Origin: Mesorhizobium amorphae | Lineage (GTDB): Bacteria; Pseudomonadota; Alphaproteobacteria; Rhizobiales; Rhizobiaceae | Length of the DNA: 64,000 bases | Assembly (NCBI RefSeq): GCF_014843845.1 | Contig: NZ_JHQS01000060.1 | Coordinates: forward strand, 213,998-277,997 | Direction of reading: 5' to 3' | Shown: positions 42,971 to 54,389 of the stretch, piece by piece | Layout: the number at the start of each line of letters is the position of its first letter | Position numbering within the stretch: position 1 is the first letter of the stretch | Position numbers and translations under genes: made by a program | Notes under the pieces: generated by a model | Told to the model about the DNA's origin: nothing | The model's input: only the letters and a program-made list of their open reading frames with translations | The model's database searches: none

Positions 42971-43444
42971 ATGGACGATCATGGTGAATCGGCGACGCTT
43001 CTGGCAGGGCTTTCCGGCGCGCTGACGGAATTCGGCCACCGGCTGATGGCGCGGGTCTATTATGCAGACACCGATTTCTCCGGCGTCGTCTACCATGCGC
43101 GCTATCTCGAATTCTTCGAGCGCGGCCGTTCCGATTATCTCAGGCTCGCCGGTGTCCACCACACCGAGCTGGCCGACGGCAAGCATGGCGAAAAGATCGT
43201 CTGGGTGGTCAGGCGCATGGAGATCGATTTCCGCTCACCTGCCCGCATGGACGATATCCTGACCATCGACACGCGCACCGAGGACATTTCCGGGGCCCGC
43301 ATCGTCATGGCGCAGCAGTTGAAACGCGGTGACGAGGTGCTGGTCGAGGCAAAGGTCGAAGCAGCGATCATCGGCGAGAACGGCCGGCCGAGGCGCTTTC
43401 CCAAGGACTGGGTGGCAGCCTTCCTACCCAAAGCAGGCGTTTAG
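42971..43444 (+). CDS. ybgC: YbgC-type acyl-CoA thioesterase, Tol-Pal associated
   Basis: A 157-residue hot-dog-fold thioesterase. The motif VYYADTDFSGVVYHARYLEFFERGRSDYLR contains the catalytic Asp (DTDFSGVVYH). ybgC heads the tol-pal cluster in most proteobacteria and links it with phospholipid synthesis. ATG 42971 follows AAAAGGAAAGCGCA. tolQ follows after 319 bases. Confidence 0.95.
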   Translation: MDDHGESATLLAGLSGALTEFGHRLMARVYYADTDFSGVVYHARYLEFFERGRSDYLRLAGVHHTELADGKHGEKIVWVVRRMEIDFRSPARMDDILTIDTRTEDISGARIVMAQQLKRGDEVLVEAKVEAAIIGENGRPRRFPKDWVAAFLPKAGV

Positions 43445-43550
43445 GCGTTTGAGATTCTGGCGCCGGCGACGCCAGGGCCGCCACTCCATTGATGAGGTAC
43501 CGACATGCCGGCCAGGGCAGAAGGCGCGGCAATGCGCCGCGCTGTACGTC

Positions 43551-43565
43551 CTAACCCATCCTTAA
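43551..43565. promoter_or_regulatory. Degenerate CtrA-type box in the ybgC-tolQ gap
   Basis: CTAA (43551-43554), seven bases, TTAACC (43562-43567). One mismatch from TTAA-N7-TTAA. It is the only notable motif in the gap 43445-43763, which otherwise holds no gene, and would lie about 200 bases before tolQ. Confidence 0.3.
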
Positions 43566-43763
43566 CCATAACGGTTCATGAAGAGATTGGTGAAGATTGG
43601 CGGAATCCGAACGCCTTCCTTTCACCAACATTTGCCCCGAAAAGGCCGCGGACGGCGCATTTCGGGGATGCTCCGCAAGCTTCAAGCTTCGCGCGAACGG
43701 ACCACAAGGGATGCCCATGGGCCAGCCGCCAGCGATGCCCGGAAAATCTTTAAGGACGTAACC

Positions 43764-44474
<711 letters not shown>

Positions 44475-44483
44475 GGTACAAAC

Positions 44484-44936
44484 ATGGGTATGTCCGTAGG
44501 CATGTCGGGGCGCGGTGGGCGCGGCCACAGGCGGCGCGGCCGCCATCACGCGCTGATGTCGGAAATCAACGTCACGCCGATGGTCGACGTGATGCTGGTG
44601 CTTTTGATCATCTTCATGGTCGCGGCACCGCTGTTGACGGTCGGCGTACCGATCGACCTGCCGGATACGCAGGCCAAGGCGATGAATGTCGATACACAGC
44701 CGATCACCGTCTCCATCAATGCCTCCGGCCAGATCTATCTGCAGGAAACCGAGATCCCGATCGACGAACTGGTGGCCAAGCTGCAGGCGATATCGAAGAC
44801 CGGCTATGACGAGCGCATCTTCATCCGTGGCGACAAACTGACGGATTACGGCACCGCCATGAAGGTGATGGCTCGCATTTCGGCCGCCGGCTACAAGAAT
44901 ATCGGCCTGGTTTCGCTGCAGGAACAGGATCAATAG
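44484..44936 (+). CDS. tolR: Tol-Pal stator subunit TolR
   Basis: A 150-residue protein with a cytoplasmic basic N-terminus (GGRGHRRRGRHH), one membrane helix carrying the essential Asp (INVTPMVDVMLVLLIIFMVA) and a periplasmic domain ending in VMARISAAGYKNIGLVSLQE. The gene starts 9 bases after tolQ and ends 8 bases before tolA. Confidence 0.96.
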   Translation: MGMSVGMSGRGGRGHRRRGRHHALMSEINVTPMVDVMLVLLIIFMVAAPLLTVGVPIDLPDTQAKAMNVDTQPITVSINASGQIYLQETEIPIDELVAKLQAISKTGYDERIFIRGDKLTDYGTAMKVMARISAAGYKNIGLVSLQEQDQ

Positions 44937-44944
44937 ACAAGAAG

Positions 44945-46102
44945 ATGAGGACCGGGCTCACCACATCGGTAATCTTGCATGCGGTGGCGCTCGCCCTCGG
45001 GTTGTTCACGCTGACGTCGCCGGCTGCGCTGCCGGCGGCCGATGTGGAATCCGTATCGGTCGACATCGTGCCGACGGAAGCTGTGGCGCAGGTGCTGCAG
45101 GGCGACAAGAAGGCGGTGATGCATGACAAGCCGGCGCCGGTGCCGACCCAGCGTCCCGATATCATTCCCGCTGCCCAGAAGATTGGCGAAAACAGCGTCG
45201 ACACCGACAAGCCGATAACGCCGGAGGCCAAGCCGAAGCCGGTCGACATGACTTCGGCGCCGCCGCCGGCACCAACGCCGGTCGAGAAGCCGAAGCCCGA
45301 GGACGTGCCGAAGCCGCGGGAAAAGCCGAAGCCCATTCCGGCGACCGAAGTGGCGCCAGAGCCGCAGCCCAAGGAAGAGGTCAAGCCAGAGCCGGTGAAA
45401 CAGACGGAGCCCAAGCCGACTCCGGCCAAGGAGCCTGCCCCCACGCCGCCGGAGGACAAGACCGCCGCGATCGAGCCGAAACCCGAGGTCAAGCCCGACG
45501 CCGTTGCCGAGGCGATTGCTCAGGAGCCGCCGACCGAAACGACGCAACTGCCGGACTCCGCACCGGCGCCGCAAGCCCGGCCGAAGCCGCAGCCGGCGCA
45601 GGCCGAAAGCGCCAAGGCGCCGGATCGCAAGGACGCCGAAAAGCCGGTCAAGGAGGCTTCGTCCAAGCCGAAGTCCGAAGACAAGCAGTTCAACGCCGAC
45701 GAGATTTCCGCCATGCTCGACAAGCAGAAGCCGTCGGGCGGCGGCGCCAAGCGCTCGACCCAGCAATCGTCGCTCGGCGGCGATAAAGATCAGGGCGCGA
45801 AGCTTTCCAAGTCGGAGCAGGGAGCGCTGGAAAGTCAGCTCGGCGGTTGCTGGACGCTGCCGGTCGGGCTCGAGGGTTCGGAGAATTTCGTCGTTGTGGT
45901 CCGGTTCAATCTGGACACTTCCGGCAAGCTGGATGGCCGTCCATCTGTCGAGCAATCGAGCGGCAACCGCCAGTTCGACGAAAGTGCGGTGCGCGCGGTG
46001 CAGAAATGCGACATGGCCGGCCTGCAGGTTCCCGCCGGCAAGCAGGACATCTGGAACGACATCCGGGTCACCTTCGATCCAAGGGAGATGCTTGGCCTCT
46101 AG
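44945..46102 (+). CDS. tolA: Tol-Pal energy-transducing protein TolA
   Basis: A 385-residue periplasm-spanning protein. An N-terminal membrane helix (LTTSVILHAVALALGLFTLT) anchors it to TolQR. A long Pro/Lys/Glu-rich extended region occupies residues about 80-290. The C-terminal TonB-like domain (SQLGGCWTLPVGLEGSENF to WNDIRVTFDPREMLGL) contacts TolB and Pal. The middle region is PxxK-rich instead of the Ala-rich helix of E. coli, usual for alphaproteobacteria. Confidence 0.93.
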   Translation: MRTGLTTSVILHAVALALGLFTLTSPAALPAADVESVSVDIVPTEAVAQVLQGDKKAVMHDKPAPVPTQRPDIIPAAQKIGENSVDTDKPITPEAKPKPVDMTSAPPPAPTPVEKPKPEDVPKPREKPKPIPATEVAPEPQPKEEVKPEPVKQTEPKPTPAKEPAPTPPEDKTAAIEPKPEVKPDAVAEAIAQEPPTETTQLPDSAPAPQARPKPQPAQAESAKAPDRKDAEKPVKEASSKPKSEDKQFNADEISAMLDKQKPSGGGAKRSTQQSSLGGDKDQGAKLSKSEQGALESQLGGCWTLPVGLEGSENFVVVVRFNLDTSGKLDGRPSVEQSSGNRQFDESAVRAVQKCDMAGLQVPAGKQDIWNDIRVTFDPREMLGL

Positions 46103-46142
46103 GCCTGGCGTCCACACAATCAAAGAAGAGAAGCGAGAAGAT

Positions 46143-47453
46143 ATGAGATCTTTCCTCAAGCCGCTCCTGACGATTGCAGCGATGGCGCTGGGCATGACGG
46201 CCGCGGCTCCGCTGCCGGCGTGGGCGCTCGTCGAGCTCAACGTCAACAAGGGCAATGTCGAGCCTCTGCCGATCGCCATCACCGACTTCCAGGGCGGCGA
46301 CGCGCTGGGGGCGGAGATCTCCGACATCGTCAGCGCCGATCTCAAGCGTTCGGGTCTGTTCGCGCCGATCGACAAGAGCGCCTTCATCGAGAAGATATCC
46401 AATCCCGACGCCCAGCCCCGCTTCGACGACTGGAAGGTGATCAACGCGCAGGCGCTGGTGACCGGCAGCGTCGGCAAGGAAGCCGACGGCCGCATCCGCG
46501 CCCAGTACAGGCTGTGGGACACCTTTGCCGGCCAGCAGATGTCGGGCGAGCAGTTTTTCGCCAACGACGCCAACACCAGGCGCGTCGCCCATATCATCGC
46601 CGACGCCATCTATGAGAGGCTGACCGGCGAGAAGGGTTATTTCGACACCCGTGTCGTCTTCATCGACGAATCCGGCGCCAAGAACGCGCGCAAGAAGCGC
46701 TTGGCCATCATGGATCAGGACGGCGCCAATGTCCGCTATCTTTCGGACGGTCGGGCGATCGTGCTGACGCCGCGTTTCTCGCCGAACCGGCAGGAAATAA
46801 CCTACATGTCCTATGAGAGCGGCCAGCCGAAGGTCTATCTGCTGCAGATCGAGACCGGGCAGCGCGAACTGGTCGGCAATTTCCCCGGCATGACGTTTGC
46901 GCCGCGCTTTTCGCCTGACGGCCAGAAGGTGATCATGAGTCTGCTGCGCGACGACGGCAATTCCAACATCTTCGCCATGGACCTGAGAAGCCGCTCGACG
47001 ACCAGGCTGACCAATTCGACCGCCATCGACACCTCGCCGTCCTATTCGCCCGACGGCAGCAAGGTGGTCTTCACCTCCGACCGCGGCGGCCGCGCGCAGA
47101 TCTATGTGATGGGCGCCGACGGTTCGGGCCAGACCCGCATATCGTTCGGCGACGGTGTCTATTCGACACCGGTGTGGTCGCCGCGCGGCGACCTCATCGC
47201 CTTCACCAAACAGACCGGCGGCGAGTTCCAGATCGGCGTCATGAAGACCGACGGTTCCGGCGAGCGCATCCTGTCGTCAGGCTTCCAGCAGGAAGGCCCG
47301 ACCTGGGCGCCGAACGGCCGCGTGCTGATGTTCTTCCGCGATGCCAATGGCGGCCCGAAGCTGGTTTCGGTCGATCTTACCGGCCGCAACGAACAGTCGA
47401 TCCCGACGTCGAACTTCGCCTCGGATCCAGCCTGGTCGCCGCTGCTGGAATAG
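46143..47453 (+). CDS. tolB: Periplasmic beta-propeller protein TolB
   Basis: A 436-residue secreted protein. The signal peptide (LLTIAAMALGMTAAAPLPAWA) is followed by the N-terminal domain (PLPIAITDFQGGDALGAEIS) and a six-bladed propeller with repeated FSPDGQKV, YSPDGSKVVFTSDRGG and WSPRGDLIAF units, which binds Pal. ATG 46143 follows AAGAGAAGCGAGAAG. A GCAACGGATG/CATCCGTTGC hairpin (47459-47489) follows the stop. Confidence 0.96.
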   Translation: MRSFLKPLLTIAAMALGMTAAAPLPAWALVELNVNKGNVEPLPIAITDFQGGDALGAEISDIVSADLKRSGLFAPIDKSAFIEKISNPDAQPRFDDWKVINAQALVTGSVGKEADGRIRAQYRLWDTFAGQQMSGEQFFANDANTRRVAHIIADAIYERLTGEKGYFDTRVVFIDESGAKNARKKRLAIMDQDGANVRYLSDGRAIVLTPRFSPNRQEITYMSYESGQPKVYLLQIETGQRELVGNFPGMTFAPRFSPDGQKVIMSLLRDDGNSNIFAMDLRSRSTTRLTNSTAIDTSPSYSPDGSKVVFTSDRGGRAQIYVMGADGSGQTRISFGDGVYSTPVWSPRGDLIAFTKQTGGEFQIGVMKTDGSGERILSSGFQQEGPTWAPNGRVLMFFRDANGGPKLVSVDLTGRNEQSIPTSNFASDPAWSPLLE

Positions 47454-47516
47454 ACCCGGCAACGGATGTTCGAGTCGAGCATCCGTTGCTCAGTTGCAAT
47501 TCGGTAACGGTGCCGG

Positions 47517-47542
47517 AAAAGCCCCAATATTGGGGCTTTTTT
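47517..47542 (+). terminator. Rho-independent terminator after tolB
   Basis: AAAAGCCCCAATATTGGGGCTTTT is a perfect self-complementary stem running into six T. With the hairpin at 47459-47489 it separates tolB from pal, so pal probably has its own promoter in 47543-47725. Confidence 0.85.
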
Positions 47543-47725
47543 CATGTCTTGGTCGCCTTTCGGCCGCATTTACGCCTAGGGTCCGCGTGAAATGTGGCTC
47601 CAGGCCAAACAGCTGCGGACGGGCAGCCGAAACCAAATTTTAACCGTGTTTCTTGAATGCCGGTTAACCCAAACGTGGTTACTGGGTGATCAACGAAATC
47701 ACTCGAAATGCGAAGGAGAGGCGGC

Positions 47726-48232
47726 ATGGGCCGTATCGCAGCACTTACTCGAAACCCGGTGATGATCGCGCTGGTCGCGATGCTCGCCATTACCGGTTGC
47801 GCCTCGAAGAAGACCCCGAACAGCGCTGCCGATCTCGGCCTCAACGGTGCTGGCGCCGCGACCCCCGGATCGGCGCAGGATTTCACCGTCAACATCGGCG
47901 ACCGCATCTTCTTCGACACCGACTCGTCCTCGATCCGCGCCGACGCGCAGACGACGCTTGCCCGCCAGGCGCAGTGGCTGAACCAGTACAGGCAGTATGC
48001 CATCGTCATCGAAGGCCATGCCGACGAGCGCGGCACGCGCGAATACAATCTGGCGCTCGGCGCCCGCCGCGCCGCCGCCACCCGCGACTTCCTGGTCGCC
48101 AAGGGTGTCTCGGCGCAGCGCCTGAAGACGATTTCCTACGGCAAGGAACGTCCAGTCGCGGTCTGCGACGACATCTCCTGCTGGTCGCAGAATCGCCGCG
48201 CCGTCACCACGCTGAGCGGCGCCGGTTCCTGA
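47726..48232 (+). CDS. pal: Peptidoglycan-associated lipoprotein Pal
   Basis: A 168-residue outer membrane lipoprotein. The lipobox AITGC makes Cys25 the lipidated residue. The OmpA-like domain has the peptidoglycan-binding motifs IFFDTDSSSIRADAQ, VIEGHADERGTREYNLALGARRA and ISYGKERPVA. ATG 47726 follows GAAGGAGAGGCGGC. It links the outer membrane to the cell wall and is moved by the TolQRAB machine to the septum. Confidence 0.97.
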   Translation: MGRIAALTRNPVMIALVAMLAITGCASKKTPNSAADLGLNGAGAATPGSAQDFTVNIGDRIFFDTDSSSIRADAQTTLARQAQWLNQYRQYAIVIEGHADERGTREYNLALGARRAAATRDFLVAKGVSAQRLKTISYGKERPVAVCDDISCWSQNRRAVTTLSGAGS

Positions 48233-48259
48233 TCGGCAAAAATACAACACACCTGTGCG

Positions 48260-48285
48260 AAAGGCGGCCTCGGGGCCGCCTTTTT
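48260..48285 (+). terminator. Rho-independent terminator after pal
   Basis: AAAGGCGGCC-TCGG-GGCCGCCTTTTT, a 10-bp stem with a stable tetraloop and T-tract, 28 bases after the pal stop. Confidence 0.93.
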
Positions 48286-48420
48286 CATGTGCAGCTTCGA
48301 TATCCCTTGGCCAAACAAAATTTGGCCGAAGTCTCAGGCCCTGCTATGAGCCGAGGGCGCTTGGTCCCACTCTGATCGGAAGGGCGCAACAGACCAACGA
48401 TTTTCACGGCGAGAGATATA

Positions 48421-49500
48421 ATGCATTTCAGAACGGTCCTGAGCGGCACGCTTGCGCTGCTGCTCGTATCAAGCATCGCCGCCCCGGCAAGCGAGACCGG
48501 GCAGCCAGCAGACAGCGGGTTCTCCTTCCACCTGCCGACGCTGGGCATTTTCGGCCAGAAGAAAAAGCCGGACCAGCAGCAGGTGGCCCAGCAGGATCCT
48601 GCCGGCGCCACCGGCCTGGAAGACCAGCTGCGGCAGATGAACGGCAAGATCGAGGAACTCAATTTCCAGATCCTGCAGATGCAGGAGCAGATGCGCAAGC
48701 AGCAGGAAGACAACGAGTTCCGCTTCCAGCAGCTTGAAGGCGGCACGCAGGGGGCCCAGCAGCCGCCGGCACAGAAGAAGTCGGAAGCGGCGCCGGAGAA
48801 TACCGACAACAGCGTCGCCGAGGCCCCGGCGACGCAGGCACCTGCCGATACGGCCACGCCGCCGGCGGGTGGCCAGAGCGTCGGCGAGGTCATCGTCGAA
48901 TCGCAGACCGGCGATCCCGGCAAGGTGATCACCGGCGCGCCGCCTAAGACGTTCGGCACCATCACCGTCGACAAGAACGGCAATGTGGTCGAGGCCGGCG
49001 GCAACACGCAGGCGAGCGCGCCGGCGGAGACTGCTGCTCCGGCTACCGAGGCTCCGGCAACCGGGTCCAAGACCGGCAAGGCCGACGGCACGGTGGTCGC
49101 GGCGCTGCCGTCCACCAACAATCCCGATGAGCTCTATCGCAACTCCTACCAATTCATCCTGTCGGGCGACTACGGCACAGCCGAACAGGGTTTCCGCGAC
49201 CACATCAGCCGCTTCCCCAAGGACGCCAAGGCGGCGGACGCCCATTACTGGCTGGGTGAGTCGCTGCTCGGCCAGCAGAAATACCGCGACGCGGCCGAGA
49301 TATTCCTTGCCGCCAGCAAGGACTATCCGAAGGCCAAGAAGGCTCCCGACATGCTATTGAAGCTCGGCGTGTCGCTGGTCGGCCTGAAGCAGAACGACGT
49401 GGCCTGCGCCACCTTCGGCGAGATCGGCAAGCGCTATCCCGACCTTTCCAGCGCGCTCAAGGAACGTATCAAGCAGGAAAGGGCGCTCGCGGCGTGCTGA
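48421..49500 (+). CDS. cpoB: Cell-division coordinator CpoB (YbgF)
   Basis: A 359-residue periplasmic protein that couples Tol-Pal to peptidoglycan synthesis. Signal peptide: TLALLLVSSIAAPASE. A coiled coil (residues about 65-100, LEDQLRQMNGKIEELNFQIL) is followed by an Ala/Pro/Thr-rich linker (to about 215) and C-terminal TPRs (NSYQFILSGDYGTAEQGFRDHI, AHYWLGESLLGQQKYRDAAEIF). The linker is longer than in E. coli. The end overlaps the tilS start by 7 bases. Confidence 0.93.
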   Translation: MHFRTVLSGTLALLLVSSIAAPASETGQPADSGFSFHLPTLGIFGQKKKPDQQQVAQQDPAGATGLEDQLRQMNGKIEELNFQILQMQEQMRKQQEDNEFRFQQLEGGTQGAQQPPAQKKSEAAPENTDNSVAEAPATQAPADTATPPAGGQSVGEVIVESQTGDPGKVITGAPPKTFGTITVDKNGNVVEAGGNTQASAPAETAAPATEAPATGSKTGKADGTVVAALPSTNNPDELYRNSYQFILSGDYGTAEQGFRDHISRFPKDAKAADAHYWLGESLLGQQKYRDAAEIFLAASKDYPKAKKAPDMLLKLGVSLVGLKQNDVACATFGEIGKRYPDLSSALKERIKQERALAAC

Positions 49501-50885
49501 CGCTCGATACCAGGCCTGACCCTACAGGGCCTGACCTTTCGGATTTTTCCAAGATCGACTTTACCAACGGCGCCATTGCAGCCGTATCCGGCGGCAGCGA
49601 CTCGACCGCCCTCCTCCTTCTCCTCAAAAACCATCTCGACCGCACCGCGCCGGCCACCAGGCTGCTGGCGGTGACGATCGATCACGATTTGCGGCCTGGC
49701 TCGGCGGCGGAAGCGCGAGCGGTGGCCAGCCTTTGCGCCGAGCGCGGCATCGCGCATCGCACACTTCGCTGGTCCGGACCAAAGCCGTCGAGCGGCCTGC
49801 CCGCCGCCGCGCGCGAGGCGCGCTACCGGCTGTTGGCGCAGGCCGCGCTAGAGGATGGCATCGACCTGATCCTGACCGGCCATACCGCCGACGACCAGGC
49901 TGAAACCGTGCTGATGCGGCACGCGCGGGATGAGGGCCGAGGACTTGCCGAAATGACAGGCCGCGGCCTTGCCGGCATGGCGCCGGCCACCCTCTACGAT
50001 TGGCGGCACTGGATCGTCAGGCCGCTGCTCGGCGCGCGGCGCGCGGCATTGCGCACATTCCTGCGGCGCGAGAATGTCGGCTGGACCGAAGATCCGACCA
50101 ACGCCGACGCGCATTTCGAACGGCCGCGCGTCCGGGCAGTGCTTGGCGAAGACGATGGCCAGCGATTTGCCGAGGCGATCGGCCTAGCCAAGCGGGTCGC
50201 CACCGAGCGCGAAGAACTCGGGCAACGCGCAGCCATGCTGATCCGGGACTTTGCCGCCATGCCGGCCGCGGGGCTCATCCGTCTCGACCCTGCCTTCGCG
50301 GCATCGGACGATGCCCCGGCCGCCGTCTACGCAATGCGCATCCTGCTGGCGGCGGTCGGCGGCGTGCCCTTCCTGCCCGACGAGGCGCGCAGCCAGGCGC
50401 TGTTTTCCCGGCTGCGGGCCGGACCGCTTTGCGCCACATTGTCGCGGACGGTGGTCGACGCGCGGCGCGCCGGCATCTTCCTGCGCCGGGAAGCGCGCGG
50501 CCTGCCCTTGGCGGCACCGGTCAGCGACGATGTCTTTTGGGACGGCCGTCGGCGTATCACATTGGGCGACAGCTCAGGCGCATTGTTGATCGCGCCGCTC
50601 GGACAGGCCGCGGCTGCAAAGCGGGATATTGCCGAAAACGGCACACCGTCCAGCCTTGCGCGCGCTGCTCGAGCCGCCGAGCCGGCGCTGTGGCGTGGGG
50701 CCGAATGCCTGGGTCTTGCGGGCGAGAGCGGCCTGCCGACGACGGTCGCTGCGTCTCCCGTCGTCGCGCCCTTTGCCTGCTTCCTGCCGTCCTTCGATCT
50801 GGCGCCCGCCGCAGCCGTTTCCGGGCTGATCGGCGCGCTACCGGTCCCAGCCCTGCCTTTCCGCGGCCATAGTGCCGGGCGATGA
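49494..50885 (+). CDS. tilS: tRNA(Ile)-lysidine synthase
   Basis: A 463-residue ATP-dependent enzyme that modifies C34 of the CAU-anticodon isoleucine tRNA to lysidine. The PP-loop SGGSDST is at residues 32-38, with HTADDQAETVLMRHARDEG and RPLLGARRAALRTFL following. The GTG start at 49494 overlaps the cpoB stop, so translation is coupled. The enzyme is essential in bacteria. The adjoining ftsH is the usual neighbour. Confidence 0.95.
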   Translation: MLTLDTRPDPTGPDLSDFSKIDFTNGAIAAVSGGSDSTALLLLLKNHLDRTAPATRLLAVTIDHDLRPGSAAEARAVASLCAERGIAHRTLRWSGPKPSSGLPAAAREARYRLLAQAALEDGIDLILTGHTADDQAETVLMRHARDEGRGLAEMTGRGLAGMAPATLYDWRHWIVRPLLGARRAALRTFLRRENVGWTEDPTNADAHFERPRVRAVLGEDDGQRFAEAIGLAKRVATEREELGQRAAMLIRDFAAMPAAGLIRLDPAFAASDDAPAAVYAMRILLAAVGGVPFLPDEARSQALFSRLRAGPLCATLSRTVVDARRAGIFLRREARGLPLAAPVSDDVFWDGRRRITLGDSSGALLIAPLGQAAAAKRDIAENGTPSSLARAARAAEPALWRGAECLGLAGESGLPTTVAASPVVAPFACFLPSFDLAPAAAVSGLIGALPVPALPFRGHSAGR

Positions 50886-51005
50886 TGGGCGAAAGCTTAA
50901 CCCAGACGTGCTGTTATGCTTGGCAAGGGGAGGCGCTCTCCCTATGTTAGGCTCAAGCTTCCTCTCATCATGTGTGTCCGCGTGCGGGCGCTAACGGGAC
51001 ATTAG

Positions 51006-52940
<1,935 letters not shown>

Positions 52941-52965
52941 GGTTTCGGGTAGGAGACTGATTTCG

Positions 52966-52996
52966 AAAACGCCGCGGCTTGGTCCGCGGCGTTTTT
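52966..52996 (+). terminator. Rho-independent terminator after ftsH
   Basis: AAAACGCCGCGG-CTTGGT-CCGCGGCGTTTTT, an 8-11 bp stem with T-tract, 26 bases after the stop. Confidence 0.93.
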
Positions 52997-53079
52997 GTTT
53001 TGCAGAGGCTTATTAGCGGTCTGCCGCAGCTGAAAGTCGTCGTTTGCAAAGATAGCCGGCCATTTGCAGATGTCTGCGC

Positions 53080-53248
53080 CGCCCCTCATCGCCCTGCCGG
53101 GCACTTCTCCCCGTATAGTGACGGGGAGAAGGACGCTGGTCGCAGCCTTGGCACGCTTCCTGCCACGTTGGCGATTGGTGAAACCGCCGATGATGGCGTC
53201 CCTCGCCCCGTTGACGGGGAGAAGATGCCGGCAGGCAGATGAGGGGCG
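53080..53248. repeat. RIME-like rhizobial intergenic mosaic element
   Basis: Outer inverted ends CGCCCCTCATC (53080-53090) and GATGAGGGGCG (53238-53248). Inside, CTTCTCCCCGT (53104-53114) pairs with ACGGGGAGAAG (53121-53131), and a further ACGGGGAGAAG stands at 53214-53224. CATTTGC (53061-53067) and GCAAATG (53263-53269) extend the symmetry outwards. This matches the description of RIME elements of Rhizobium. The rest of the gap 52941-53396 holds only the terminator. Confidence 0.8.
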
Positions 53249-53396
53249 GTGCCAACGTTCGCAAATGCTCCCCCGGCCTTGAAAGCGGACCAGTCTGTCC
53301 AATCAACCTGCGGAGAACATTCCCGCTGCCGGCAGCAAAAGGCCCGCGCACTTTGCTGGTGCGCGGGCCTTCGTCGTTGGGAATATTACTGCGCTA

Positions 53397-54389
53397 TCAG
53401 CTCTTCAGCTTGGCGTTGCAGAGGCTGTAGAAGCCGCCGCCCTTCTGGATCCACTTCAGGCCGCCCAACGTGTTGGCGTCCTTGTTGGCATAGTACAGTT
53501 CGAGGCAGGTGTGCATGCGACCCTTGGCGGGCGTCTCGCCGGCAAACTTCTTCGAGATCGCCGTCGGGAACTTTACGCCCCTGGGCGCTGCAACCGTCGG
53601 CTTCTCGGGGTCGCTTGTATAGGTCGCCTCGTCGGCGGCCGGCACGGTGTCGTCGTCGGAGGCGGAAGCACCGCACTCGCTCTTGCGGAAGTCGTTCCAC
53701 TTCTTGCCGCCCAGCGAGTTGCTTGCCTTGGCAGTCTGATACTTGGCGCTGCAATCGGCCATGCTCAGGCCCTTGCCGTCTTCGGCGGCTGCCTTGGTCG
53801 TCGCCTTGGCGGGCTCCGCCGCGGCCGTGGCGCCGGCGGCGCATTCGGTCTTGCGGAAGTCGTTCCATTTCATGCCGTTCAGCGTGCCGGCGGCCTTGGC
53901 CGCCTGATACTTGGTGCTGCATCCCTTCGCGGTCAGACCCTTGGCCGCATCGTCGTCGCTGGCCGCGGCGGCCTTGGTCGTCGCTTTGGCGGGTTCGGCT
54001 GCGGCCGTTGCGCCGGCGGCGCATTCCGTCTTGCGGAAGTCGTTCCACTTCATGCCGTTCAGCGTGCCGGCGGCCTTGGCAGCCTGGTATTTGGTGCTGC
54101 ATTCCTTCGCCGTCAGGCCGTTGGCCGCATCGTCGTCACTGGCCGCCGCCGCCTTGGTGTCGGTCTTGGTCGTCTTCTTGGCCGGCTTGGTGTCGGTCGT
54201 CGCTGCCGCGTCGGTGCCGCACTCGGCCTTGCGGAACTGGTTCCAAGTCTGTCCGCCAAGTGTTCCCGCATCCTTGGCTGCGTTATACTTGGTGCTACAC
54301 TCTGCCATGGTCAGCGCGTTGGCCGGCGCCGCCAGGAGCAGGGTTGCGACTACAAGGCCCGTCAGTGTTGCAAGTCTGTGGATGAGCAT
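53397..54389 (-). CDS. Secreted protein with five tandem Cys-Trp-Cys modules
   Basis: A 330-residue exported protein of unknown function. Signal peptide to about residue 25 (LVVATLLLAAPANA). Four modules of 27 residues run Cys31-57, 97-123, 157-183 and 213-239. Each reads C-S-x-K-Y, AK, a (T/S)LxG turn, a Trp and FRKxEC. A fifth, altered one spans Cys295-324. Modules 2 and 3 with their Ala/Lys/Asp-rich linkers are nearly identical at a 60-residue (180-bp) spacing, a recent duplication. The two Cys of each module could form a disulfide. GGAGAAACGCC precedes ATG 54389. It interrupts ftsH-glmM. Confidence 0.8.
   Translation of the reverse strand: MLIHRLATLTGLVVATLLLAAPANALTMAECSTKYNAAKDAGTLGGQTWNQFRKAECGTDAAATTDTKPAKKTTKTDTKAAAASDDDAANGLTAKECSTKYQAAKAAGTLNGMKWNDFRKTECAAGATAAAEPAKATTKAAAASDDDAAKGLTAKGCSTKYQAAKAAGTLNGMKWNDFRKTECAAGATAAAEPAKATTKAAAEDGKGLSMADCSAKYQTAKASNSLGGKKWNDFRKSECGASASDDDTVPAADEATYTSDPEKPTVAAPRGVKFPTAISKKFAGETPAKGRMHTCLELYYANKDANTLGGLKWIQKGGGFYSLCNAKLKS

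Noticed and set aside
43578..43763. N-terminal extension of TolQ
   Set aside because: Family members begin near ATG 43764, which has a good ribosome-binding site. The extension reads as basic low-information sequence.
47641..47680. CtrA-type site before pal
   Set aside because: Two TTAACC elements are present but 20 bases apart, not seven.
53249..54385. Arg/Cys/Ser-rich 378-residue frame opposite the repeat protein
   Set aside because: Its apparent repeats are the complement of the real modules on the minus strand. It has no start signal and no signal peptide.
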